From contig JAEHOE010000004.1 of assembly GCA_016858145.1 (NCBI GenBank), positions 1,550,001-1,614,000 on the forward strand: 64,000 bases of DNA, in the 5' to 3' direction. Shown in pieces: positions 1-12,400 of the stretch (positions are counted from its first letter, which is position 1; each line of letters begins with the position of its first letter). The notes below the pieces were generated by a model. It searched no databases. It was given only the letters and a program-made list of their open reading frames with translations, and had not been told where the DNA came from. The translations under genes and the position numbers were made by a program. This stretch comes from Edaphochlamys debaryana. Taxonomy: Eukaryota; Chlorophyta; Chlorophyceae; Chlamydomonadales.

Positions 1-3000
1 GAGATCAACTCCCTGCAACCCCGGCTGCCATACGCCAGGTGCGCACGTGTTCCCGTACGGCCGCTTGTGGTGGGCCGCGCGTGGGCTCTCGCGACCCCCC
101 TCGCCCGCCATTCCTCGTAGCCCTTCACCTGTCCCCATTATCCGCCTCTCCGTCCTTGCCCTCCAGCCTCCTGTGCCTGCTGGTGGGCGCGGCCTCTCGA
201 CCCTCTCACTTCCTCCCTCTCAGCACCTGTCTTTTCCACCGTCTCGCTTAATAACGAGCTTGTAACATATTCTTGAACTCACCACCCGACCCTACCCGAC
301 CCCCACAGCCTGCGGCGCCTGGTGGTGGATGTGGGCTCGCTGCTGGACGTACGGCCGCTTCTGAGTCAGCCAGTCAACGGCGTGGCGCCCGTGGTGCTGC
401 CCTCCCTGGGCGCCAGCAGCGGTTGCTCCAAGAACACGTGGCGCAGCTCAACGGTGGGCTGGGGGGGAGGGGAACGGGGGGGTGCAGATCTTTGACGAAT
501 GGGAGATCGGAGAGGAAATGTGTGGCGGCAGCCAGCGAGTGGGGTCGGAGGGAAAAGGGGGAAGGGAAGGGGACCGGGGGCAAGAGGGCTTGCCTGCGAG
601 CTGGACGTGGGGATGTGGATGGGGTGGATGGGGAGGGATCCGTCCACGTACGGTACCTTGAACACTCTTGTCTTCTGACCGTCTGCCCCTTGCCCCCCAG
701 GCTGAGCAGGACCTCGGCGGGGCCGAGGGCGTGTTGGCCACCCACGCCAGCGGCGACAGCTGCGGAGAGACCATGACTGATGCTGACGCAGAGCTCTACA
801 GCAGTGAGTGCGGCTACCGTACCGTACAGGCCGTATGTCCCGTTTCCGCTGCCAGCTGCGCTACCTCCAGACCGGTTTCTGTCGTTCCCGTTTCGCTGAT
901 TTAGTACCGCGGTATCGCACAACCAGGCGTATCGCTTTGTCCAGTGCCTCTCGTGCCGTTTCCGTCCGTACCCAAAACTGCGAAACCGAACTGTCGACCG
1001 TACCACGGCACGCTTACCCCGCCCCGCCCCAAACCGCCACAACATCCTAACCGCCAACCTGCCAACCGCCAACTGCCAACCGTCAACCGCCCGCAGTGAC
1101 CGGCTCCACGCTGGCCTCGACGCTGGCCCACACGGAGGCGGGCCTGTCCCTCCAGTCGGGCATGCAGTCCAACATGTCTCGCGCCTCCCACTGCGGACCC
1201 AACGCCTCCGCCTCGCCTCGCCACCACCCCCACGGTCCCCACGGCAGCGCAAGCGCGGCCGCGAGCGGCAACGGGATCCCGGCATCTGGGTCGGGGTCGG
1301 CGAGTTCCTCCCGCGGCCCCAACGGCGCGCCGTCCAACCCCTTCAGCGCCTGCACCTCGGCCGGCGTGTCCTCGGCCTGCCCGTCGAACCTGTCCGGCAG
1401 CACGCACGCCGCCTCCGCCTCCATGCTCGGTGGGCGGGCTGGGGCTGGGGCGCGGGAGGGCGGGAGCAAGGAGAGGGAGAGAGAGCGAGAGCGTGTATGG
1501 GCGTTTGGCGGTTTGGGTGGCTTCAAGCACAGAGACTGTGCAAGCAGAGTGAGCGTAACGCAGGAGTGACATCCCACTCGCCAGGACTGCAGGAGGGCCC
1601 CTGGCCCGGACCCGGTCCGCGTCTGTCCGCACCGCCTGTACCCACACCGTTGGCGCCCTGCCCTGCTGCCCAATCAGGGGGCGACATCGGAGCGGCCTCG
1701 TTGTCCGGCGCCGCCCGTCGGGCGGCCGCCGCCGAGCTGTCCATGTACCTCATCAATGCGGGCGGGCGGGGCCCCATGGCGCCCGGCGCCAACCAGATCG
1801 GCGGGCTGCAGGTGGGCCTGGCGTACGGCAAAGGCCACGAGTACGGCAGCAACGAAGCGGGTCCCGTGGCCGGGCAGCGGCCGTGGCGCGTCATGGCTTG
1901 GCGGGCCCCTCCCGTCGACCTCCTCAACGCCTCTCCTCAATTGCTGCTTTTCTCCAGCCAACAGCCTCCACCCTACCCCACCTAAACATGCAAGGACTCC
2001 CTGGCGTCGGCGCGATCCCTCTCAGCAACAAAACAACCACCCCACCCCACCCTCCTTTCCCCCACCCCAGGGCGTGCACCGCCTGCTGGGCTGCTTCGAC
2101 CCCTCGGAGCTCCTCACAAACGCCGACGACGAGACCGTGGTGCTGCGCCTGCTGGGCCCGGGCCAGGCGCGCGTGCTGCTGTCCCGCACCGTCAGCGCCC
2201 TCACCTTCCTGGCACACAGGTGCGGCCGGCGTGGCGTGGGCCGTCGGGCGCGGGGCGTCTCGGGCGGGGCGTCTCGGGCTGGGCATGCACGAGAGCCTCT
2301 GCCTCCTACCTCCCTTCCCGTCCCAGCCCATGCCATCCCTCGCCTCCCCATACCTTGTTTACCGGCACCTCCCCTCCCCCGCCTCCCCAGGAGCCTGGTG
2401 GACTCGGCGCTGTGCATCGTGGCGGCCGTCACCGACCTGCACCGCTCCTTCCCCGACCTGGTGCGGGCGGACCTGGCGCCGCGGCCCGCGCCCGGGCAGC
2501 CCACGCTCATGCACGCCGCCGCGCGCAGCCGCTCCCTGGCTCTGCTTCTGGCGCTGTCGGTGTGCGGCGGCATGCTGGGGGAGAACGTCAACCTGGCCTG
2601 GTCGGGTGAGCCGGCCTGGGGGGGTGCGGGGTGACTGGGGAGCGGGGCGGCGTGGTCGGGTGAGCATGCGTGCTGAGCCTGTGTTTGGTAGGGGTAGCAA
2701 GCAGAGCGAAGCGGAGCACGAAGTGCAGAACGGGAGGCCCTGCGATGGTCGCGTGCTGGGCGCGTGTTGTCAGCTGGCGGTGGCTGTGTACTCGTAGCCC
2801 GTGTGTTTGATCAGTTTGGGGGAAGGGGCGCTTGGGGTCGTGGTCGAAGACGGCGGCAGGGCGTGCGGATGCGGTGGGCCGGGGCAGTGGTGCCCGTACC
2901 TGTCCCGTACCTGTCCCGTACCTGTCCCGTACCTGACGCGGCCCGCCCCCTGCACGACCCCGACCCCGCCCACGTGCAGGTCCCTCGGGCGTCACACCCC

Positions 3001-3572
3001 TCCACATCGTGGCGTTGTCGGGCCAGCCGTACATGGCGGCCGGCCTGCAACTGTCCGTAACGTCCGTACGGGAGCAGTGGTACGAACTGCGTGACTCATC
3101 GGGCGCCACGCCGGCTGACGTGGCGGCGCGCGTCGCGCACCTGCCACCCTCCGCCGCGCTGCTCCGCGCCGTCGCGGCGGGCAGCGGCAGCGGCACGGGC
3201 GGCAGTGGGCTCGTGCCGCCGCCGTTCCCTTCCGCCGCCGCCACTCGGGTCCTGGCCGCCGCCAGCGCTGCCGTCGCGGCGCTGCCGGCGGCGGCGGTGG
3301 CAGCCGCCGCCGGCGAGCCGCTGCCACTCGCTGGCGGCTCCGTTGGCGGCGGCGGCGGCAGCGGCAGGACCAGCGGCAGCGGCAGGATCAGCGGCAGCGG
3401 CGCGGCTGGCAGGGTCGCGACGGAGCTGTCACGGAGGGTGGCGGGGCTCGATGTGGGTCAGGACCAGCTGGGCGCGTCGGGCCTGGAGGAGGCGCGGTCG
3501 GCGGACTGTGAGGAGGATGAGGGCGAGGGCGAGGAGGAGCGGAGCGAGCACTTTGGGCAGCTGCTGATGTGA
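1..3572 (+). CDS. SBP-box-type transcription factor, C-terminal part with ankyrin repeats (5' truncated by window)
   Basis: Eight exons chain without phase conflict: 1-38, 309-453, 701-803, 1097-1429, 1678-1811, 2071-2219, 2391-2605, 2980-3572 (stop at 3570), giving 569 residues; the start lies upstream of the window. The last two exons carry the pattern seen at the C terminus of large plant SPL/SBP proteins: a helix like LMHAAARSRSLALLLAL, then an ankyrin motif GVTPLHIVALSG, then ELRDSSGATPADVAAR. The upstream exons are Ser/Gly-rich linker. The SBP zinc-finger domain itself is not in view, so the assignment rests on the ankyrin tail. Known SBP proteins bind GTAC-core DNA in the nucleus. The Cys-rich tail of Chlamydomonas CRR1 is absent, so this is probably a different family member. 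The final about 130 residues are low-complexity Ala/Gly/Ser followed by an acidic segment. An unrelated ankyrin protein remains possible. Confidence 0.62.
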
Positions 3573-6500
3573 GCCCTTTCTCCTGGGCTACGACACACCC
3601 ACTGGTGGGTACTGGTTATGATGTGAGCTCCTGAGCCCAAACAAACCCACTTCGGGGTACCGTACTAAGGGACTATGACGTCAGCGCACGCCAAGTTATG
3701 ACAGGCCAAGCGCATGGACGACGACGCTAGCTGGCCCACGTGGGGCGTCGCGAATCACGAGGGCGCCAGCATGGGAGGAAGCCCCATTCCGTAGGGATCT
3801 GTTTCCATTTGCGGGCAGGCACTCAAGCAGGAGGTTTACACTGGGGCACACTCGAGGAGGGGGTCCGCACTGCTGCGCAGGCTGTGGCGTGGTGGGTCCC
3901 TAAGGAGGGGGTTGCGATTTGGATGGATGGGGGCTCGGCTGCCCAACCACAGCTGTTCGACTGTTGTTGGACGAGCTGCTGGTGCCGTACGGCAGGTTGC
4001 CGTCGGAGAAAGGAACGAGGCTCGGGCTGCTAGATTGCGGTGCGGTCGGGTTGCATGTGTGGGTTGCATTAACGGGGCCGGTGAGCAAAAGCGGTTGGCA
4101 GGAGGTCCAGCCGTGGAGGCCATGGCAAGGTGCCACTGGTGGGAACTTGGGATTGCTCAAGGGCCACTGGGATTGTTCACATTCGTCTCACACCAAATTC
4201 TGGATACGGTGCGGGTGGCTGTCCATCCGTATGCCCGACTTGGGGGCTTAGCTTCTTCTCCTGTCGGGTGCCGGCCAGAAGCCCTAGACTCGGCATTGTT
4301 GTGCGGTCAAGCTTTAAGCTCGATGCCGGTGCAGCCATGTTGCATGTGAGGTACGAAGCAGGAGAATCCCTAGAACGTAAGCTGCGAACATGTTGCGGCA
4401 TAGCTGTACGGAGACGCACGGACGGGGAGGTACGGCTCCGTACGGGCCTGGACGCTGAGAGGGACCGCACTGGGGCCCGGGTTGCCGTACAGGCTCCGCC
4501 TGCCATCCTGATCCTGATGCTGACCCGCAAGTTATGGAAGGGAATGATATGCCTGGACGCGCTGCAGGCTGTGCTGTTCAAGAGGGATGTTAGTTGCGTC
4601 TATGTCTTGGACAGGTGCACGACACTTTTGTGGAGGCAATCCTTCATCTTGTGCTGAATGGCGACCTTTCCGAGCCCGGGCCTTTGCCTCGTGCCCGAAT
4701 GCATGCAGCTTCGCAGAGCACTGGCGAGGTCGGGCGTGAGTGCCACCGTGCAGGTCTGAGCAGTGTGGCTTGGTGGCTTTGGCTATGAAGCGTGGGCGTT
4801 ATGCTTGGGGTGTCAGTGTGGCTAGCATGCGGGGCTGGCGGCATCGCAAAGCCAGGGCAGCTCCGCGTGAGGCCCAGTTACGCGCTGTTACGCATACTGT
4901 TGCTAGGGGTCTCGAAGTTGAAGGAGGTGACCTAGGGGTGCAGCGCGGCTGTGTGGACGTCGGGGAAGGGAGGGCGGTGCGGACGTGTGATGCTTGTGTT
5001 TGCATGCCGTACGGATTTACTGCGCTATGGCTGGCTCGACCTGCACCGTAGAGCGTGTGAACGGGCGGGCCGGTGCAGAAGTCATCTTTGAGTCCTCTTG
5101 TCGACTTGGCTTTGGCGGGGTGTAAGGTTCCTTGATGGTTAAGGATGAAGGCTGCTGGCTGCCCCTGTTGGGCCAAGGCTGCCCTGGGGGCGAGAAGGGG
5201 TGAAAGAGCTCGTGACGCTTCGAGACGACAAGGCTGCCTCGTTACGAATTCAAGCGCTTGCCCATCCCTTCTGGTCATTCGAGTAAACGCCGAACCACCT
5301 ACCGGTCCCCCGCGTCCGCCAGTGCTGCTATAGTGAGTTGCAGCTGGCCCACGTGCCCCTCCTTGTGAGGAGTGGCGAGGAAGGGAGCGGCTGACAGCAG
5401 GGGTTAGTTGGCAGGGCCTGTTTGTGTGACCCGTTCCTTCGTGTCACCCGTTGCTCCCGTTGCAACGAGGAAGGTAGCGGCTGACAGCAGGGCATTCCCA
5501 AGCCATGGCCTTCTGCTCGGAGACACCCAAACCCACTGACTGCTGCCTGTTAGCCGTGACCGTTAGCCGTGAATTAGCTTCTGGCACGCATACATGTGGC
5601 ACGGCGGCTGCCATACTGCTGTGCCAGGGCAGTGCTATGCCGTTCTCAGCTGAACTGGCACCCGGCGGCTGAGGTGTTATGGCCTGGCTGATGACTTCAG
5701 GCGATGGACCTGGGTCAGCTCGGCTGAGACTGGGCCAGAAGCGGTGGGAAGCACGGGTGAAGCACGGGTGGCCTTGGGCCCAAGGTGCAAGTGGAGGAAG
5801 TTACCTCGTCAAATTCTACACAGCCAGATCGTTGAAGCTTGTCTGTCCCTTGATAATGCTGGCGTTAATCACAGCTCGTTCCTGTTCAGATTTCATACTC
5901 AGTTCTCAACGCTGACCCTGGCACACAAGCGCTAATACCTAACAACGGATTATCTGTCATAAGATTACTGCTTTGGAGCAGGATTGACAGGTCCTAGCTA
6001 TGCAGAAGGTCTGCACACCCACCCAGTGTGCACTGTATGCCTAATGCCTCCGCGTTGGCCAGAGGTCAGCGAGCATAATTGGATCTAGAGGACCAAGAAA
6101 GCGCCCAAACCATGCGTCGCAGTGCCTTAGCCCGAGGTGAGTGCCCCCACGGGATGCAACGTGGCCCCATGCTGCTAGGGGCAAAGAAGACAGGGCAGCT
6201 AAGATGCACGTAGCTGGCCCATTGGCAGGTCATTACCAAGCCAAAAGATTCGAGAAACGATAGACATACAAGTCAAAATGCGTGAGAGACGAAGACGCCC
6301 CTAGAGAGCCTCTGTCAACAAGGAACCACGGCGGAAGCGCACTCTGCTCGGGCCTGATATCATGACTAATTGCCACGAAACAATCCAGATCCAAGAATCC
6401 AGACCCGCCATACCGAAACCTGCGCCCAACGCAAGAAGAAAGAGTCGTGCGATAGGCCAGCGCTGCCGTGGCCCCGACTACCGGGGAAGCAAGCTACTGG

Positions 6501-6823
6501 CCCCCGCATTCTCCAGAAACAAAATCGCAGCAAACCCAAGGCATCAACTGTGCATACATACATACATCATGGTGCAAAGGCGCCGAGGTCCGTCCCACCC
6601 TCAGACAAAGGTCCTGCGTCTATGCCACTCTGCAGTCGGAATACCCTGTCCCACCTCTAAACGCCTTACTGCCTCTCGTGGCTGCGCGTGGGTACGTGCC
6701 CCCTGGGGGCCTAGCCCCCATCCTCAATTCACCTGCCTATCTCCGTCCGCTTTCTTCAATCCACTCTGCGCTCCGCGCACAACTCCTCCCCCTTACCCCT
6801 TACCCCCCTCCCTGCCCGCTTCC
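3573..6823. other. Intergenic: 3' UTR of the SBP-like gene and spacer
   Basis: No exon chain is convincing here. The first 1.5 kb is probably 3' UTR, because the first TGTAA after the stop is at 5121. A phrase resembling GGAAGGGAGCGGCTGACAGC occurs twice near 5380 and 5468. From about 5940 the base composition is less GC-rich, with no recognisable coding sequence. The many short open frames lack splice support and coding-type composition. Confidence 0.5.
5121..5125 (+). terminator. Candidate poly(A) signal TGTAA for the SBP-like gene
   Basis: This is the first TGTAA downstream of the stop at 3572. TGTAA is the usual algal poly(A) signal. The implied 3' UTR of about 1.5 kb is long but not unusual for volvocine regulatory genes. 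Confidence 0.4.
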
Positions 6824-7723
6824 CTACTCCGCCTTCTCCTTGCCCCACAGCAACGTGCCCTCCGCACGCTCCCGGGGCTCACTGAAGACCTTCCTCAGCA
6901 CCCGCCCCGCCGCCGCCTTCGCCACTGGCGGCGCCGCCATCGACGGCGCCGGCGACAGAAAGCCGCCAGCCAGGCCGCCGAGGCTGGCCGCCGTCGCTGC
7001 CGCCGCCGCCGCCGCAAGGTCGTCGTCGGATCTAGACGGGGACTTGAGGAGCCCGGCGGCGCCGCCAGTGGACAGCGAGCAGGCGGCGGCGTCGCTGAGC
7101 GGTTGATGGTTGGCGGTTGAACGGTGGTTGGACGAGACGGTTGGCGGTTGGGGGCGGCGGCTGAGCTTGAGCCGGAAGCCGTGGCCGGCGCCGGGGGAGT
7201 CCAGCACGTCCAGCGGCTCGTACGGCGCTGAGAAGGTGGACGAGCGGCCGTACGAGCTGGGGGATGCGTCGCTTCCGCAGCTGTCCTCGTCTTCGTGGCC
7301 GTAGCTGGTGCGGCGAGCGCAGACCTCGTCGCGGCAACGCAGGGGGGCCGCCCGCGGGAGGGCGCAGGGGGTGGAAGCGGCTGGGCAGCCAGCCCCGACA
7401 CCCCCCGAGGCAACCGTGACGGTAACGGGGAACGCGCTTTCGCAGGCGAGGACCTCCATAGCGCCTCCCATTAGGTAGTTCTGGTCTAGTGCCGAGTAGT
7501 GCGGCGCGAGGGGCGCGTTGAGGCGCTCCTTCAAGGATGCCAGGCCAGCACTCAGCGCCCGGAAGAGCTGTCCGGACGCGCGAGGCGAGTAGCGTCCCGA
7601 CGAGCTGGTGCGATACTCCGGGACCGCTGCCGAGCAAGACGGCTCGTCTTGCGCCAGGATTGCTGTGCGGGCCGTCTCATCGGCTTCCGCTCTCCCGCGA
7701 CGCCGCGACGAGCTCGACGACAT
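6824..7723 (-). CDS. Unrecognised Ser/Ala-rich protein
   Basis: A single open frame of 299 residues runs from an ATG at 7723 to a stop at 6824; the frame extends six codons further upstream but only to a TTG. I do not recognise a domain. Residues 1-60 are Ser/Arg/Glu-rich. A compact stretch around FRALSAGLASLKERLN could be an amphipathic helix. The middle holds several Cys and an acidic EDEDSC patch, and the C-terminal part is Ala-rich and ends in a charged tail. A part corresponding to 7090-7160 is made of CCAACCG-type repeats that elsewhere in the window sit in introns (about 1045-1092 and 10850-10885), so an unrecognised intron may lie there. The opposite strand also has an acceptor-like site at 6850 followed by an open frame. 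No paralogue is present in the window. Function unknown. Confidence 0.42.
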   Translation of the reverse strand: MSSSSSRRRGRAEADETARTAILAQDEPSCSAAVPEYRTSSSGRYSPRASGQLFRALSAGLASLKERLNAPLAPHYSALDQNYLMGGAMEVLACESAFPVTVTVASGGVGAGCPAASTPCALPRAAPLRCRDEVCARRTSYGHEDEDSCGSDASPSSYGRSSTFSAPYEPLDVLDSPGAGHGFRLKLSRRPQPPTVSSNHRSTANHQPLSDAAACSLSTGGAAGLLKSPSRSDDDLAAAAAAATAASLGGLAGGFLSPAPSMAAPPVAKAAAGRVLRKVFSEPRERAEGTLLWGKEKAE

Positions 7724-9475
7724 CAGACCTGGTGCGGCCAAAGCTATCGCGCTTGCAAGAGGAGACGGTATGGAAAGGTGGGCTGGCTACGGTGCTGCGT
7801 TGTTATGCCAACGGGACTGGACGCACGCGGACTGCACGTAAAATGCGACTGCTGTGCGTTGCGGGGTAGTTGTAATGAGTTCTGTGTCATACCACGAGCC
7901 AAAAGCGCTGTGGCCCGAGTCGAAAAAAGCATCCCGCGCCCGCCTTCCTCGCCGGTGACGACTCGCCGTTTGCGGGCCTCGTAGGGACCCCGAGACCTCC
8001 TAAAATGCTTTACAACAGCACTTATGCGCTGTATATTGCGGAGCGCTGTACAGCTACACGCTCCAGCTTGGCGGTGCGGACAGCTGAAGGTGTCGGTTGG
8101 TGCAACGACCTCGGACGCCCGACAGACGGGCGTGCGTGCGCAAGTTGCGTGCTGCCTACACGGCGGACTTCCGTAGGAGCAGGTACCTATGTATGAGAAA
8201 GTAAGGAGCGCTCCAAGGCTTCATTGTGTGCGAGTTGGCTGGAGCTGAGCGAGCAGCGACGCCGTGCGTGCGCCCCACACGCTTGGAGCCTTGCCCCACG
8301 CGCAACCGCCCCGCACCCTTAACCCCCAGTCCCCACACCGTCACCATCTCCGCCTGGGAGAGACACTAGACCCTTGGACTGCGGGATAACCCCTGGATTT
8401 GCACTCCTCAGCCCGCTGGAGGCTAACCCGGGTTGCTGGAGTCTAACCGGGCTTGCGGCGTCTGGGGCCGCCGCCCCGACTCAGGACGTCTGGAGCTGAG
8501 GATAAAAGCGTTGAGGTCTAGGGACCCATGCAAATGTGCAACGTGCGGCTAGTCGGTTCTAGTGGCAGGCATTGAGCGGCAAGTACACGGCAACAGTTCT
8601 GCAAGCACTTGACTACAAGGGAGTGGGGCTTTGCTGGGAGTGGGGCACTGCTCCGTGCGCACCGCACGATACCTTATCAGGACCCTTCCAAGCTGGAGAA
8701 CGCCCCGGCACCGTGCCCGTGCCGCATCTATACACGGGAATGGCCCCCACACTCCACCCTCGTCGCCCGTTTCTCCTTCCCCCACACTCCAGCTGTCCAG
8801 CAGGAATTTATGCACCAAAGCTCGGACCCTTCTACTCTAACCGCACACGGTACACAGCTGTTCCTTCCCGGTCAGAGGCACCCCACGGACGGGCCCCACG
8901 CAAGGTCTTTCCGCTAATCCGATTGACACCCAAGTGCCCCAACCGCGCTCAGCACACGCCACTTCAACACAAGCGACCTTGGCTTAGTCAATCCCACGTA
9001 ACCTGAGCCCAGAAGCTTATTTCAATCGAGACACAAGCCACTCTCCTCAGGTGACTACGCAAGTGCAGGCTCAGTCCCATATCACGGTGTAATGCATATG
9101 TTCTTCTCTTTCTTGCTAGCCACCCTCGCTTTCCACTTCCAGCAGCCGGGCCCTGGTCCCGTACCTGCCACCCCAGGTCACTCGCTGCCCTCTGGTGCCC
9201 CCCAGGGGCACCCACCCCAGGCTGGGGGGTTCGCCCCAGAGCTCACGGGGCCTCTTCACCTAACCATCTCGCCCGCTATTCCCTCCCTCCGGCTGACTGG
9301 CAACCTGTAGCTCCAGTAGCACCTAATGCCGGCTCCTGCCGCCGGCGCCTGCCGCCGGCGCCTGCCGCCGGCGCCTCCGCCGTACAACTCGACTTTCTCC
9401 CGCATGCACCGTCTTCCCTCCAGGCTGCGGGCAGGATCTCAGGTGCCCCCGGACCGCCTGAGATCTGGATCTCAC
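7724..9475. other. Intergenic: upstream region of the 7723 gene and 3' side of the DUF1995 gene
   Basis: No supported gene. TTACA at 8010-8014 reads TGTAA on the minus strand and could end the DUF1995 transcript. A short imperfect direct repeat (GCTGGAGGCTAACC-like) occurs at about 8415-8455. A 13-bp GC-rich unit is repeated three times at about 9340-9375. The last coding exon of the DUF1995 gene probably lies in 9276-9417 but its borders are unresolved. Confidence 0.4.
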
Positions 9476-12400
9476 CTCCAGACGGCGGGCAGGATCTCCA
9501 GCGCCACCTCCTTGAGGGTGGGCATCTTGTCGCTCTCCCACAGCACCTGGTGCGAGGGGGATGACGGACGTGCGGCAAACAAATTCAAAAACCCCGAGCT
9601 GCGACAGATGCGAATGTCAAGACTGAACACGTCCGGTGTTGCAAATCCTGGACAGCAGTGTCATCCGACCCCTGTCGCGCTGACCCCTCCTCCAGCCCCT
9701 CTCACCAGCCCCGCCCCATCCTCCCCGTCCTCCCCAGGGGTGGCGGCACCCGGCACCCACGCACCTGGCCCGGGTCGTTCTCGTTGAGGGGGTCCCGCTT
9801 CAGCAGCTGCCAGGGGCCCGGGTAGCAGCGGAAGAGCGTGGCTGCGGCGGAAAGGGGCGCGGTGGAGGGTGTGGGGGCGTGGGGGCGGACAGAGGACAAG
9901 GGGCCGTGTGAGTGAGTTGCTCCGGGCGAGCGGCGAGGGCAGCAACGCGAGAACGTGTCTCGATGGGCAGGAAGCTATGGTGAGAAGGAAGGGGGCCGAT
10001 GACGGTGGAGAGGAGCCTTGGGAAGGACACAAGACCCTAGATTCTGCCCATCCGTTAGCCCCTGGACCCGTTAGCTCACCTGGCCGCGTGCCCTTGAAGT
10101 TGTGGCTGTGGGGGTATGAGGATGCACGGGCAAGGGCGGAGGGCGAACGAGTTTGGCAGAGTATGCGAGGATACGGTTGACGGGACGCATCAAGAGTATC
10201 CAGTGCCCAATGGCCCACTGTCCACTAACCCTTGTGGTGGCAACCCTAACAGGCGCCCCCTCAAGCCCCCCCGAGGCAACGGTTGACGGGCTCCGTACAC
10301 CGCTTCGGAGCCGAAGGACCCCCTTTCAACCACCCCTTGAAACACCCCTTGCAACAACCCTAGAAGGCCCCCCCCCTTCCTCCCTCCCCTCCCCAGGGCC
10401 CCCACATGTAGTAGGCGGTGGTCGTGAGGGGGAGCAGGTCCTTGCCGAACTGGCGGGGAGGGAGAGAGGGAAGGCGTTGCAGGAACGACAGGAGCTGAAG
10501 TTAGCTGAGCGCCCTCCCTCTCCCCGTCCGGAGCTGAGCGAGAGGGGAAGGGCTGCCCCCCCCCGGGAGGCAGCACGGGCATACAGCCCCTCCCAAGCCT
10601 CTGCTAAGCCCTCCCGCTGCAACGCGAGCTCTTCATCACTTTGCCCCGTCCCCTTGCCCCACCTTGGCGATCTCAGGGAAGAACACGGAGGGGTAGTAGC
10701 CCCCGCGCAGGCGGTCCAGCTCAGCTGTGTTTTGAGGAGGTAAGGCGGTTATCAGAGGTTAATAAGACCAAGACGGGCTCGGGACGGGACTCGGCCCACA
10801 GGCTACGCAGGCCGAGCCCAAGCCGGGTGGTTGCCAACCGCCAACCACATACTATCAACCGCCAACTATCAACCACCAACGGCCGGCTCACCGTTGAAGA
10901 GGATGATCGGCATGGACCTGGCCTTGGCCTTCTTCTCGTACAGCTCGTACACAGCACTCAGCTCCTCTGGGGAGAGCGGGGAAAGGCCGTTGAGATAGTG
11001 TGGACTTGAGTTAGTGCTGGAGGTTTCGGCGGAGCACCGGCGACGACCGCGACATGTTGGCCAGAACCATCACAGGGTGGAGCACAAGCTCATTGCATGC
11101 CCTGGGCGTGTGCGTGGGCGTGTGTGTGTGCAGAGGCGCTGTCAGTATGCTACAAGCTCGGGGCAAGACAGGGCCCTTGCCACCCGCCCGGCAGCGGCCT
11201 CACCCCGGGGGTTGAAGGAGGGGTAGGCCACCACGAGCATGTCGTCCGTGTCCTTGACCAGGTCGGAGGGGGAGAAGGAGGACCTGGGTTTGGGGGGGTG
11301 CAGGGGGGTATTGGGTGTTAAGCGGGAGGCGGGGAGGGAGGGAATGGCGCGAGCGGGTGGCTGGTCACGTGGTGCAGTCGGCAGCCCGCGCTCACAGGGC
11401 TCGACCCCAGACCCAAACCCTGGACCGACTCCCCCAGGCCGCCCACACACGCCCTACAACAAGCGACCTGTATTTAACCGACCCCCACACCACCAGGCAC
11501 CGACTCACTTGTAGAACCCAAGCACAGCCCAGGCCTGGAGGGAGGGGGGGAGGGAGGGAGAGCAGCGGAAAGAAGGGGCGTTGGTACAGTAGCCGCACTC
11601 GCCAGGTCCCTACCAGCATGCGGAACCCATGCCCCTGCGAAAGCCCTTTGCGTCCAAGGGCTCCCTCCCTCCATCATGCTCTGCCGCCGGGCCCGCCCGG
11701 GCCCACTCGGGCCCCACCGCGTTCTGCCCAGGCCAACCCAGGCCCCGCCCGGGCCCCACCGCGTTCTGCTTAGTCAGGTAGCCCATGGGGAAGGTGTCGT
11801 CTCCGAACACGGGGTCCAGCGCCTTGCGGCCTTTGGGGGGGGGAGGGGAGATGGAGGGGCACGAGGTATCTGTGGCCGTGGCCTGTGAAGCCAGCCTGCC
11901 GCGTCCAACGCGCTCCGCCCGTCCGCGCTGCCGGCGGGCCAATGCTCCGCCTGCCTGCTCCGCCCCCCCCCCCTCCCGGCTACCGCCCCTCCCACGCACC
12001 CGCCGACGGGTCCTCCGACTGCCCTCCCCTGCCCCTCCACAGCTCTCCCCCTCCCACCCACCCGCCGACGGGTCCTCCGTCTGCCCTCCCCTGCCCCCCC
12101 ACAGCCCTCCCCCTCCCACCCACCCGCCGACGGGTCCTCCGTCTGCCCTCCCCTGCCCCCCCACAGCCCTCCCCCTCCCACCCACCCGCCGACGGGTCCT
12201 CCGTCTGCCCTCCCCTGCCCCCCCACAGCCCTCCCCCTCCCACCCACCCGCCGACGGGTCCTCCGTCTGCCCTCCCCTGCCCCCCCACAGCCCTCCCCCT
12301 CCCACCCACCCGCCGACGGGTCCTCCGTCTGCCCTCCCCTGCCCCCCCACAGCCCTCCCCCTCCCACCCACCCGCCGACGGGTCCTCCGTCTGCCCTCCC

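Noticed and set aside
1..3572. CRR1 copper-response regulator
   Set aside because: The ankyrin tail fits the SBP family but the Cys-rich C terminus characteristic of CRR1 is missing, and the SBP domain is outside the window.
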